A stretch of DNA of 64,000 nt from Paenibacillus taihuensis (GTDB taxonomy: Bacteria; Bacillota; Bacilli; Paenibacillales; Paenibacillaceae). The DNA is taken from positions 124,001 through 188,000 of the forward strand of contig NZ_QTTN01000009.1 in the NCBI RefSeq assembly GCF_003386535.1. Reading direction: 5' to 3'. A model generated the notes under the pieces. That model was not told the origin of the DNA. It saw nothing but the letters and a program-made list of their open reading frames with translations, and ran no database searches. Shown piece by piece: positions 27,340 to 35,301 of this stretch. The translations under genes were made by a program, and so were the position numbers. The number at the start of each line of letters is the position of its first letter. Position 1 is the stretch's first letter.

Positions 27340-28017
27340 ATGACGGCTAAAGTAGTTGACCTGATAACAATCGACCAACAATCCCCGCTCCCTATCAACA
27401 TTCAAATCAAGGAACAAATCAAATTTCTTATTGCCAATGAAGTATTGTCCGCAGGTGACGATCTTCCGTCGACAAATTTGCTAGCCGATAATCTTCAGAT
27501 TAATAGAAACACCATTCAGTGGGTTTACTCACAATTGAAAGAGGAAGGCCTGTTGCTCATCCAGAAAGGCCGGGGCACACGAATTGCGGATGTGGCCAAG
27601 ATCGAAGATTTTAAACGAAATCACCCTTACTACCCATTCGTTCAAGAAATGATGACTCGTTCCAGCGAGTCGAGTTACAATCCGGAAAACTTGCTGCTGG
27701 CCGGATTTGCTTATCTGCAGCTTTACGGAAAATCCGTCAAGATACATCCCACTTATTTGTTCATCGAATGTAAGGTACAGTCATGCTACTTCTACTTAGA
27801 TGAAGTTATCAAACATACGTCTGCTGAAATCCTAACCATAGATATCGATGCCCCCGAAGATCAGCTCAGCGCTTCGGTCCGACGTGCCGATGTCATCGTT
27901 ACGACGACAGAACGCAGTGATCGTGTAAGAAACCTCCTTGGAACAGCAGGTAAAACGATTATTACAGTCGGAGACCCTAATGATGTATCCTTGCTTCTTA
28001 GGCTCATTCAGCCGTAA
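27340..28017 (+). CDS. GntR-family transcriptional regulator with extra C-terminal domain
   Basis: About 225 residues. The first 75 form the GntR winged helix: LPINIQIKEQIKFLIANEVLSAGDDLPSTNLLADNLQINRNTIQWVYSQLKEEGLLLIQKGRGTRIAD. This resembles the short YtrA type. But about 130 more residues follow (alpha/beta pattern, with VKIHPTYLFIECKVQSCYFYLDEV and ADVIVTTTERSDRVRNLL), which I do not recognise and which could bind an effector. The ATG at 27340 is preferred because an upstream GTG (27310) falls inside the operator, though its ribosome binding site is weak. It probably controls the five promoters listed with its operator motif. Confidence 0.82.
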   Translation: MTAKVVDLITIDQQSPLPINIQIKEQIKFLIANEVLSAGDDLPSTNLLADNLQINRNTIQWVYSQLKEEGLLLIQKGRGTRIADVAKIEDFKRNHPYYPFVQEMMTRSSESSYNPENLLLAGFAYLQLYGKSVKIHPTYLFIECKVQSCYFYLDEVIKHTSAEILTIDIDAPEDQLSASVRRADVIVTTTERSDRVRNLLGTAGKTIITVGDPNDVSLLLRLIQP

Positions 28018-28050
28018 TTCCTAATAACGCGAAAAACTGCGAACAAAATA

Positions 28051-28092
28051 AAAACGGAACTGCATTCATATGCAGTTCCGTTTTTATTTTTC
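28051..28092. terminator. bidirectional terminator, GntR and lipoprotein genes
   Basis: AAAACGGAACTGCA (28051-28064) and TGCAGTTCCGTTTT (28071-28084) form a 14-bp perfect stem around TTCATA. T-runs follow on both strands, so it serves both convergent genes. Confidence 0.92.
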
Positions 28093-28098
28093 CCCCCG

Positions 28099-28320
28099 TT
28101 ATTTATTTCTTTTGATAATGATTTCGCCAACTGGCTGATTCAATTTAGTAAGATCCTTCTTTAGTTGATCCGTATCCAGATTCAAATCCACTTTCCCATG
28201 CATCTGCTTACCTGAACCGTTCCCTGTGCCAGTGGATTGAACCGTGCAGCCACTAGCTACCATAACGACGATCGCTAGTCCCAGGCTAGTTACCCCTATA
28301 TTTCTTCTTACTCTTAACAT
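28099..28320 (-). CDS. small lipoprotein of unknown function
   Basis: A 73-residue product. A signal peptide with the lipobox VASGC sets Cys25 as lipid anchor, leaving a mature chain of 49 residues. It is Gly/Thr/Ser-rich at first, then charged (VDLNLDTDQLKKDLTKLN). No domain is recognised. It sits between the GntR regulator and the serine hydrolase, and its upstream region has a GntR-type operator at 28369-28388, so it probably belongs to the same regulon. Confidence 0.7.
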   Translation of the reverse strand: MLRVRRNIGVTSLGLAIVVMVASGCTVQSTGTGNGSGKQMHGKVDLNLDTDQLKKDLTKLNQPVGEIIIKRNK

Positions 28321-28368
28321 CTATAATATCCTCGCTTTCTACATTTAAAACTCAATTTCTATAGTTCA

Positions 28369-28436
28369 GTTAACTTAATGACTAGTTATTATATCAATCG
28401 ATTACTCATAATACAGCGAAAACTCAGTTATGTCAA
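28369..28436 (-). promoter_or_regulatory. promoter with GntR-type operator (lipoprotein gene)
   Basis: On the minus strand TTGACA (28431-28436) and TATTAT (28408-28413) are separated by 17 bp. GTTAACTTAATGACTAGTTA (28369-28388) has the same half-sites and 6-bp centre as the operators at 17360 and 27172. An alternative -10, TATAAT (28388-28393), touches the operator. Confidence 0.65.
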
Positions 28437-28560
28437 ACAATTCGTCGATTGAATCTTCTCTTGAATAAATAATTCTAGATGCACTTGAACGACAAAGTTA
28501 CATATCTAACTATGAAGGAAACTAGACCTTAGTCTAGCTCCTCACAAGACCAGAGTCTAT

Positions 28561-28607
28561 TTGCAACCTCTAACAAGTACTGATATATTTTACTGGTTAA
28601 CTAGTAA
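28561..28607 (+). promoter_or_regulatory. promoter and operator of the serine hydrolase gene
   Basis: TTGCAA (28561-28566) and TATATT (28584-28589) are 17 bp apart. GGTTAACTAGTAA (28595-28607) follows directly. -35 box, spacing and operator core match those at 27262-27313 upstream of the GntR gene. Confidence 0.6.
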
Positions 28608-28632
28608 GCTAATCATTGAGGAGGAGAAATTC

Positions 28633-30525
28633 ATGTTTACAAAAAAAATCTTTGCGCACGTGGCTGCCGCGCTTATCGCGATGCTCACACTATTAACCTC
28701 GAGTCCGAGCATTTCGTCGGCAAGTGCTCAAGCGCTTGATCTTAACGAGGAGGGGCAGTTAAAAAAGTACGTTGATGACTTTTTCAAGAAGGAGATGGAA
28801 ACTTATCACATTCCTGGCGCGGCGATCACTTTTGTGAAGGATGGGAAAGCACTATTCTCGGAAGGCTATGGTTATGCGGATCTTGAATCGAAGACAAAGG
28901 TAGACCCGAAGGATACTGTCTTCCGTATCGGCTCCGTTACCAAGACCTTTACCGCGACCGCAATTATGCAGCTCTACGAGCAAGGCAAAGTAGATCTAAA
29001 CGCGGATATCAATCAATATCTAAAGGGATTCCAGATTAATGGAAAGAACGGTAAACCCGTTACAATTTACAACTTACTGACTCATACAGCAGGTTTTGAT
29101 GAATACTATGAGGATCTTGCCGCCAAGCCCGAACCATTGCAGACTTTTCTGGCATCCCATAAACCCGCGATGATCAACGAGCCCGGCTTTGAATCGATTT
29201 ACAGCAACTACGGGTTTACGCTGCTTGGTTATATCATTGAGACAGCATCAGGCGAACCTTACGATCAATATATACAGAAGCATATTCTAAATCCGTTGGA
29301 CATGAAATCTGCTTCATTGCATAAGAGGGAGAATGATCATGTTGCAAGCAGTTACGCTTTTGATTCTACAAAGAAACATTATGTAAAACAGCCTTATGTC
29401 ACCACAGATAATTATGCGCCTGCGGGAAATCTAAGCATGAAGATTCCGGACATGGCCCCTTATATGATGGCCCAGTTGCAATCCGGTACCTATACGAACA
29501 AGCTTCTAAATAACTCGACGAGCGATCTGATGCAAGACAAGCATTTCAGCAAGGATCCTCAATTATCTGCCTTCGGATATGGACTCTGGGAGGACATCCC
29601 GCGGCAGCATCGGGCTGTCATGCACGGCGGAACCGTTGATGGCTTTCGGACTTGGATGTACTTAATACCTGACGAGAAGCTTGGATTTGCAATTTTCACG
29701 AACGGTACGAATGGTCATGCCTTTAACCAAGCTTTCATCAATGATTTCAATAAAACATTTTATCCGATGGCTCCCATTTCCAATTCGGCCAAAATCACTT
29801 TGTCTGCGGAGGCATTGAAGCCTTATACCGGGAAGTTTATATCTGAACGATATTTCCATCATGGCGTGGGCAAACTCGCGGCAAAGCTTTCGCCATCGAT
29901 TCCTTTGCTCATTGAAAAAAACGGACCGAGCGAACTTAAAGTTACAAACGGATCGCATATCCAATACTTTGTTGCTGAGAATGATCATATGTTCGTTGAA
30001 AAGGATGGTACAGACCGATTATTTTACTACAACGCACCCAATGGCGATATGCATCTTGCTCTTAGTTCTTATCCGATGAACTCTTATGAGAAGCAATCGC
30101 TGGCGAATTCGCCAATCGTGGCGATTGTTCCGGGCTTAGCTATGGTTCTTATCCTTATTATTAGTTTCATTGTTCTCCTTATTCGCACCCTGATTACGCT
30201 AGCTAAAAAAGACAGGACTTTCCAAACGAAATCAATTCGACGAACAACTTTACTGGCCAACGTCATTTATCTCGTTACGCTGCCGCTTGCATTTACGAGA
30301 TTGCTGGATCTATTCGGTCCTGCTCCAATGCCATGGAAGATCGCTTTCTATACCGCAATTCTCGCTTTTATTTTATTTATAAATGCAGCACTCATGTGGG
30401 CAAACTTATTCAAGAATGAGGTTATCAACGGTTGGGTAAAAACCGGATATGCATTGACAACGATTGCCGGTCTTCTCTTCACTCCATATATGGTGTATTG
30501 GAATATAGTTGGTACATTGTTTTAG
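28633..30525 (+). CDS. membrane-anchored serine hydrolase (class C beta-lactamase / PBP4* family)
   Basis: A 630-residue protein. A signal peptide (about 1-35) precedes the serine hydrolase domain (about 45-390), with the catalytic SxxK motif in RIGSVTKTF, the tyrosine motif YSNYG, and the HGG motif in VMHGGTVDGFRTW. Such domains are D,D-peptidases, esterases or D-aminopeptidases. The C-terminal 150 residues hold about four membrane segments, starting VAIVPGLAMVLILIISFIVLLI. So the enzyme works on the outer face of the membrane. AGGAGGAG precedes the ATG at 28633. It is probably under GntR control with the lipoprotein and chemotaxis genes; a role in cell-wall or peptide processing is inferred. 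Confidence 0.85.
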   Translation: MFTKKIFAHVAAALIAMLTLLTSSPSISSASAQALDLNEEGQLKKYVDDFFKKEMETYHIPGAAITFVKDGKALFSEGYGYADLESKTKVDPKDTVFRIGSVTKTFTATAIMQLYEQGKVDLNADINQYLKGFQINGKNGKPVTIYNLLTHTAGFDEYYEDLAAKPEPLQTFLASHKPAMINEPGFESIYSNYGFTLLGYIIETASGEPYDQYIQKHILNPLDMKSASLHKRENDHVASSYAFDSTKKHYVKQPYVTTDNYAPAGNLSMKIPDMAPYMMAQLQSGTYTNKLLNNSTSDLMQDKHFSKDPQLSAFGYGLWEDIPRQHRAVMHGGTVDGFRTWMYLIPDEKLGFAIFTNGTNGHAFNQAFINDFNKTFYPMAPISNSAKITLSAEALKPYTGKFISERYFHHGVGKLAAKLSPSIPLLIEKNGPSELKVTNGSHIQYFVAENDHMFVEKDGTDRLFYYNAPNGDMHLALSSYPMNSYEKQSLANSPIVAIVPGLAMVLILIISFIVLLIRTLITLAKKDRTFQTKSIRRTTLLANVIYLVTLPLAFTRLLDLFGPAPMPWKIAFYTAILAFILFINAALMWANLFKNEVINGWVKTGYALTTIAGLLFTPYMVYWNIVGTLF

Positions 30526-30534
30526 CTGATACAT

Positions 30535-30571
30535 GATAAAGTCCCGAGGAATAACTCCTCGGGACTTTATC
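30535..30571. terminator. terminator of the serine hydrolase gene
   Basis: GATAAAGTCCCGAGGA (30535-30550) and TCCTCGGGACTTTATC (30556-30571) form a perfect 16-bp stem around ATAAC, nine bases after the stop codon. There is no long T-run beyond the arm. Confidence 0.8.
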
Positions 30572-30770
30572 ATTGCCATCTACGAATATATAACATAAAT
30601 CTAGACATTCCGTAGATTTCCATATCAATATATGAGACAAACTGTGACCCATGAGTCATAGTACCTCACAACCTTGTAATCCTTACATCCTGCCAAAAAC
30701 ATATCGTCTCTCCTTGCTAGGTCGCCTTCGCCAAGAGTGCCTCGCTTGAAGTAATTTAACGAGCAAGCCT
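30572..30770. other. intergenic stretch without gene
   Basis: About 200 bp of AT-rich sequence between the serine hydrolase terminator and the beta-helix terminator. I see no reading frame with start signals and no clear RNA structure. Confidence 0.6.
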
Positions 30771-30809
30771 AAAAAAAAGAGCTTCCCGAATCGAAATTCG
30801 GAAAGCTCT
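30771..30809 (-). terminator. terminator of the first beta-helix gene
   Basis: On the minus strand AGAGCTTTCCGAA and TTCGGGAAGCTCT pair with one mismatch around a 6-base loop, followed by eight T residues. It lies about 150 bp beyond the stop codon at 30963. Confidence 0.8.
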
Positions 30810-30962
30810 ACTCACGAATAGACGAATGCGGTCATCAATCCAGGAGCAGCTTACCATGGAATCTTAATGCCGGACTTTCGGCTGTAGGACGGTAAGAAAA
30901 TGAGTTGAATCGAGAACGCCATCAGCAGCTGCACCGGCCAAAGTCGGTTAAGCAAACGACCT

Positions 30963-33443
30963 TTAAAATCCCGTATTCCCATTCAACACTGGTACGACGA
31001 GCGAATTCGCGTTCGTGTAGTTGGCAAGCGCGTTTCCGGAGGCAACATTGAAGTTGAATTGCGTTCGGCCTCCGCTGTCTCCGTACGAGGTATTGTCGAT
31101 GTGAATGCCCTCTGTTTCGCCGTTTGATATCGTATTCAGCTCAATGCGGACATTCTGCATCGGGTTCACATCGAGCCAGAAATGGAGGCTCGCATGATTG
31201 TGACCGGTATGCCCGGCTTTGTTAATCGTGTTTCGCTGGAACTTCAGCCCGCTGATCGTATATGAAGGCTTCGTCGGTTCCACTGGCTCCGTCGTAACAA
31301 TCATGCCGGCATTATACGTACTGTCAATATAGTTGTCTTGATAGATCAGATTGCTGCCTCCGACGTCGGACATGCCGCGTCCCCAGTAGCTTGCGATAAT
31401 GCTATTGAAACGAGCGATGTTGTTCTGCGCGACAGTAGGGAAGTTCGTCAGATTCACCTGTGCTACGCCGTCGTCGCCAATGCCGCGCATGAAGTTGTTT
31501 TGCGCCACATTGCCTGAATTGCCGCCATCGCCCCAGTGAATGCCGTCAAAATACGTATTATACAGCCTTACGTTCTGAATCGTCGAGTTGCTCCAATCCG
31601 TCCAGCCTTCCAGGCATCCCATATGCTCCGCCCATAAATTTTGCAGCACATTGTTCGCGCCGGCTCCCGCGTTTGTCAGTACCGCGATGCCATAATGCTG
31701 ATCCCGCTGCGTATCGACGCTGCTAATGCGAAGATCGGAGATCGTCGTGTTATTGTTCAAGGTAAAGCCGACTTCTCCGCCCCAGATGTTGTTCGTCACC
31801 GTGCTATGCAGGTGGGAGTACCAGATCCCTGCACCTTTCACGCTGACACCTGAAGGAACGGTAATTTTGTCGCTTTGGTTGTAGATGCCAGGCGGGAACC
31901 ATACGTTCTTTCCTTGCGAAGCAGCGGCATTTACCGCATTTTGAATCGCTGTCGTATCGTCCGCAACGCCGTTGCCGGCCGCATTATAAGGCGCCGATTT
32001 CACGGAAATATAATTCGCAGGCATCGTAAGGGGCGCTGCCGCCGTCTCCAGGTCCATCAGGTCGATGCCGTACCAAGCAAGGCTGTTGCCGGAATCCTTC
32101 TGCAATTTAATCGTATCCCCGGCATTAATATCGATTGCAAAATCTTTATCGTCAAAGCTACGCACGAACGAATTGCCCGGCGCCGTATCGTAGTTAAACG
32201 TCGAGATAAGAGACAGGTCTTGGCGCTTCACCCCGTTTACATAGAGCGCAAGCGTGCCGGTCGTATTCTGCGGAATGCTATAGCGCAGGACCAGCCGATT
32301 CGCGTCTCTCACATTCGACCACTGCACATACTCGCCAGTGGCATCGAGGTGGACGTAACTTTTTCCGGAGGAAGCTTCCTTCTTCATGGCGGTATCATTG
32401 TTCATTGACGCGCCGCCGCCAAGCGTACCGCTCTCCGCTTCATAAGTCTTGAAAGGCATCGTAGCGCCTCTCGCATTGTTGTTTGTCAGCCGGAGCCAGT
32501 TGATATTCGCGATGCCGGCGCCTGTAACGCCTTTCACGTATAGATTATGGACGCCTGTCGCAGATCCTGTCATTGCCCAGGTTTGAGTCTCGAACGTGTT
32601 CCAGCTGTCCGTGTTCGCCACGAGAAATGTACTGATGACCGGTCCAGTCAGGCTGTCCAGCCTTACCTCGAATTTGCCGCCCGTAGCGGTCGCGGCAACG
32701 CGGGCTTCCAGCGTCTTATAGCCGCCGCTCAAATTCACATTATTGAAGACGAGGTAATCATTCGCATCAAAGCTGCCCACCTGCTGTCCGCCGCCTGTAT
32801 CCGTTGTCGTCGAGGTTGTTACGCCGAACATGGAATCGTAGCTTTCAGCCTCGAGCTTAATTGCGGTTGTCATCGTGATAACCGGCGCCCAATTCGTCTC
32901 GTCGAAGTTCATGTTGCCGTTGGCGCCAATAGAGAAGTAAATGGCATCGCCCGCTTCCACATAAATGTCGGAAACGCCGGTTGGCGTCACATTGGCTGCC
33001 GAAGTGACCGTAGCGCTCCAAAGCTGAGTCGTATTTTTGAATATTTTCGCGATGACGCCGTTGCTGTTTGGGTCGACCTTGTTCACAATGCCTGTAATTG
33101 AGATATTGCCGGCTTGCGGCGCCACCCATTTCTTCACGGCGTCATAGGTCGACTCTGGATGGAAGAACGAATCTCTCACATAAGGATAGCCGGAGGCTTC
33201 CTTCCACTTCGCAGGAGCAGCAGGATCGTATGTGCTGAGATAGGAATAGGTGCTGCCGGTCTTCTTCATGTTAAACCAGCTGCCAATTCCTTGCGTATCG
33301 CCGAAGGATGAGAGTGAACTGAAATTTACCGTTTCCGGAATCGGGGCTGCCTCGGATTTTCCTGACATCGTGAACAAGCCGCTAGCGACAAGAGTCACTG
33401 CCATGGCACCATAGATGCCTTGCTTAAGCCTTTTTATGAACAT
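30963..33443 (-). CDS. secreted right-handed beta-helix glycosidase with carbohydrate-binding modules (GH87-like)
   Basis: An 826-residue exported protein: signal peptide 1-32; an N-terminal module (about 37-185) shared with the protein at 35302; a CBM6-like module (about 190-322, AIKLEAESYDSM to ANINWLRLT); a second beta-sandwich module (about 330-465, TYEAESGTLGGGA to WYGIDLMDLE); and a right-handed beta-helix (about 470-826) that starts GVADDTTAIQNAVNAAASQGKNVWFPPGIY and carries MRGIGDDGVAQVN. Acidic pairs in such a GDD are catalytic in beta-helix glycosidases. The order of modules and the helix recall GH87 alpha-1,3-glucanases (mycodextranases), but that is from memory of the family and should be checked. 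It acts outside the cell. AAGGAG precedes the ATG. Confidence 0.7.
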   Translation of the reverse strand: MFIKRLKQGIYGAMAVTLVASGLFTMSGKSEAAPIPETVNFSSLSSFGDTQGIGSWFNMKKTGSTYSYLSTYDPAAPAKWKEASGYPYVRDSFFHPESTYDAVKKWVAPQAGNISITGIVNKVDPNSNGVIAKIFKNTTQLWSATVTSAANVTPTGVSDIYVEAGDAIYFSIGANGNMNFDETNWAPVITMTTAIKLEAESYDSMFGVTTSTTTDTGGGQQVGSFDANDYLVFNNVNLSGGYKTLEARVAATATGGKFEVRLDSLTGPVISTFLVANTDSWNTFETQTWAMTGSATGVHNLYVKGVTGAGIANINWLRLTNNNARGATMPFKTYEAESGTLGGGASMNNDTAMKKEASSGKSYVHLDATGEYVQWSNVRDANRLVLRYSIPQNTTGTLALYVNGVKRQDLSLISTFNYDTAPGNSFVRSFDDKDFAIDINAGDTIKLQKDSGNSLAWYGIDLMDLETAAAPLTMPANYISVKSAPYNAAGNGVADDTTAIQNAVNAAASQGKNVWFPPGIYNQSDKITVPSGVSVKGAGIWYSHLHSTVTNNIWGGEVGFTLNNNTTISDLRISSVDTQRDQHYGIAVLTNAGAGANNVLQNLWAEHMGCLEGWTDWSNSTIQNVRLYNTYFDGIHWGDGGNSGNVAQNNFMRGIGDDGVAQVNLTNFPTVAQNNIARFNSIIASYWGRGMSDVGGSNLIYQDNYIDSTYNAGMIVTTEPVEPTKPSYTISGLKFQRNTINKAGHTGHNHASLHFWLDVNPMQNVRIELNTISNGETEGIHIDNTSYGDSGGRTQFNFNVASGNALANYTNANSLVVPVLNGNTGF

Positions 33444-33566
33444 CGATGCATGTCTCCTTTGTCCTGTTTTCTTCCCTAGTAAACGTTACTTAACTATGAA
33501 AGCCAGTCAATTACTGCTTGGACGCATCGCCTCCTTCAAGAACGGACGAGTTGTATGCCCTTTTGC

Positions 33567-35210
33567 TTATCTCGTCACTGCTGAAATTTGCAAAACCATG
33601 TCATTCCTATGGTCAGGGCAAGAGATAGTCAGGATTTCTCCGTTGCTAGCCAGTTCTCTCCGCTCACCGTATACTCCACTTTTCGGATGAAACCAAATCG
33701 CTCCATAGCTGCCGGACGCCAGCTTTATGCGAATTTCCTGTCCCACCGGAGAATAAACGATATAAAGTCCGCCTGGGTCGGCTAAGCAATAACAGCCAGG
33801 ATTGTCTATAAGTGAGTTGTCCGGCGTCGTGCGCCACCATTCGCAGTTTTCGAAGAACGTCACGATCGGGGCATAGTGGTTCAGCAGCGTCATAGAGTCG
33901 TCCCCTCGGCCATTGACCCAGCCGCCAAGTCCGCTGCCTGCATATTCACCGCTTGTTTGGTAACAGCCGGCCATATAGATTTCCCAGGCTTTACGTCGTA
34001 AAGTGTCGGCACTCCTGGCAGGTGCCTCTTTGCCTCCGAATGACGGGTAATGATCCTCGTAACCATACTCCTCGTTCACTTGGGGAATGATGCGTCCCGT
34101 CTCAATCTGCAAGTTGCGATTGTTGATCATGTAGTCGTAGCCGCCGAACTCGTCCCAGCGCTGATACATGGCAAAGTCCGCCCATCCGGACGTCCGGAAT
34201 TCAAAGGTTTCATGTCCATGGCAGGAAATCAAATGGCGGTACGGGTCGCAGCTGCGCAGGAAATAGCCCATCCGCTCTACCCACTCATGCGGCCGGATAA
34301 GACGGTACTCGTTCGTGAGATCCCAGGTGATGTTGGAATAAGCCGACAACCGGGCCGCTGCATACCGGAAGTAGCGCTGCTCATCCTGGCCGCCCATTCG
34401 CTCTTTTCCGAAAGGATCGCAGCCTGGCCGGAACGCATCGCCATACATAATGATCGAAATTATCATACTGCGATCACGCGCATATGCAAGTGTCCGTTCA
34501 ATCTTCTGCCAGTATCCGACATCGAAGCGGGTTTCGTCCCACCCGGGATTCGCGTGATTATCAGGACGTTCTGCGATCCACGGTCCGTAAAGAAACGTGA
34601 AATCGTCCGATTCATAGACCGGTTCCGAGTAAAGCATCGCATTCTTCCACCTGCAGGAGTTAATCAGCACGCGGAGACGATTGACTTTGCTGATGTGAAA
34701 CCGATCGATCGTTCTATTAATCTCTTCATCTCGACGAATACCAAGCAGGTGGTAGGTTGTCATTGCATTATAGAAGAAATGCTCGCCGGTCCCCTCCCAT
34801 TGAAAATGGAAAGGATGCTCAGGATCTACCCGGAGAGGCCCCCGGCGTCCGGCGTCTCGGACTTCGAACTTCTCTTCGTGCGACCAAACCTTTCCCTGAT
34901 ATTTCAACACGATCGTACCTATGTAGCTTCCCGCGCTGCGAGGCATGAACCGAATCCGGAATACGCTTCCGTCCGGAGAGTCGCAGAACCCGTCGACCGG
35001 GATCAGATAATCACTGTTCGAACCTTTCCCTATTTGGTTATCGGGCAAGTCGTACGTCCAAGTAAAAGGTGCCTTATCTTCGCCGAACAAACCGAAGACC
35101 TCTACTTCAGTAAAAGGGTTGTGAAACGTCGGATCTACGATATCGATTGTCACCTCATAGAAATCAAAGCATTCGACTACGACATCGTTCGGTTGAAATG
35201 TAACACGCAT
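33567..35210 (-). CDS. DUF5060/DUF4038 glycosidase-like protein
   Basis: A 547-residue protein without signal peptide. Residues 1-110 form a beta-sandwich of DUF5060 type. Residues about 120-450 look like the DUF4038 TIM barrel (FHFQWEGTGEHFFYNAMTTYHLLG), with a likely acid/base Glu in WDLTNEYRLI and a nucleophile Glu in IPQVNEEYGYEDHY. The C-terminal part is a small beta-sandwich (GLYIVYSPVGQEIRIKLASGSYGAIWFHP), resembling the collagen-binding-like tail of such enzymes. Related GH140 enzymes cleave apiosyl bonds, so glycosidase activity is likely; the substrate is not known. GGAGAGG precedes the ATG. Lack of a signal peptide suggests it works on imported sugars. Confidence 0.75.
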   Translation of the reverse strand: MRVTFQPNDVVVECFDFYEVTIDIVDPTFHNPFTEVEVFGLFGEDKAPFTWTYDLPDNQIGKGSNSDYLIPVDGFCDSPDGSVFRIRFMPRSAGSYIGTIVLKYQGKVWSHEEKFEVRDAGRRGPLRVDPEHPFHFQWEGTGEHFFYNAMTTYHLLGIRRDEEINRTIDRFHISKVNRLRVLINSCRWKNAMLYSEPVYESDDFTFLYGPWIAERPDNHANPGWDETRFDVGYWQKIERTLAYARDRSMIISIIMYGDAFRPGCDPFGKERMGGQDEQRYFRYAAARLSAYSNITWDLTNEYRLIRPHEWVERMGYFLRSCDPYRHLISCHGHETFEFRTSGWADFAMYQRWDEFGGYDYMINNRNLQIETGRIIPQVNEEYGYEDHYPSFGGKEAPARSADTLRRKAWEIYMAGCYQTSGEYAGSGLGGWVNGRGDDSMTLLNHYAPIVTFFENCEWWRTTPDNSLIDNPGCYCLADPGGLYIVYSPVGQEIRIKLASGSYGAIWFHPKSGVYGERRELASNGEILTISCPDHRNDMVLQISAVTR

Positions 35211-35242
35211 ACTAGTCTCTCCTCTCCAAATATTGCACGGTT

Positions 35243-35283
35243 ATAAAATCACCCGCTCGCCACGAATCGCAGCAAGCGGGTGA
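35243..35283 (-). terminator. terminator of the second beta-helix gene
   Basis: On the minus strand TCACCCGCT and AGCGGGTGA form a 9-bp stem around a 17-base loop, followed by TTTTATAA. It lies just beyond the stop at 35302. Confidence 0.75.
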
Positions 35284-35301
35284 AGACAAGAATTTCATCT
35301 T

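Noticed and set aside
30845-30962. Short minus-strand frame ending FLPSYSRKSGIKIPW after the first beta-helix gene
   Set aside because: It has no start signal and is only about 37 codons; a remnant is possible, but chance is equally likely.
34050-35246. 398-codon open frame on the plus strand
   Set aside because: It lies fully opposite the DUF5060/DUF4038 gene and has no recognisable motif or ribosome binding site.
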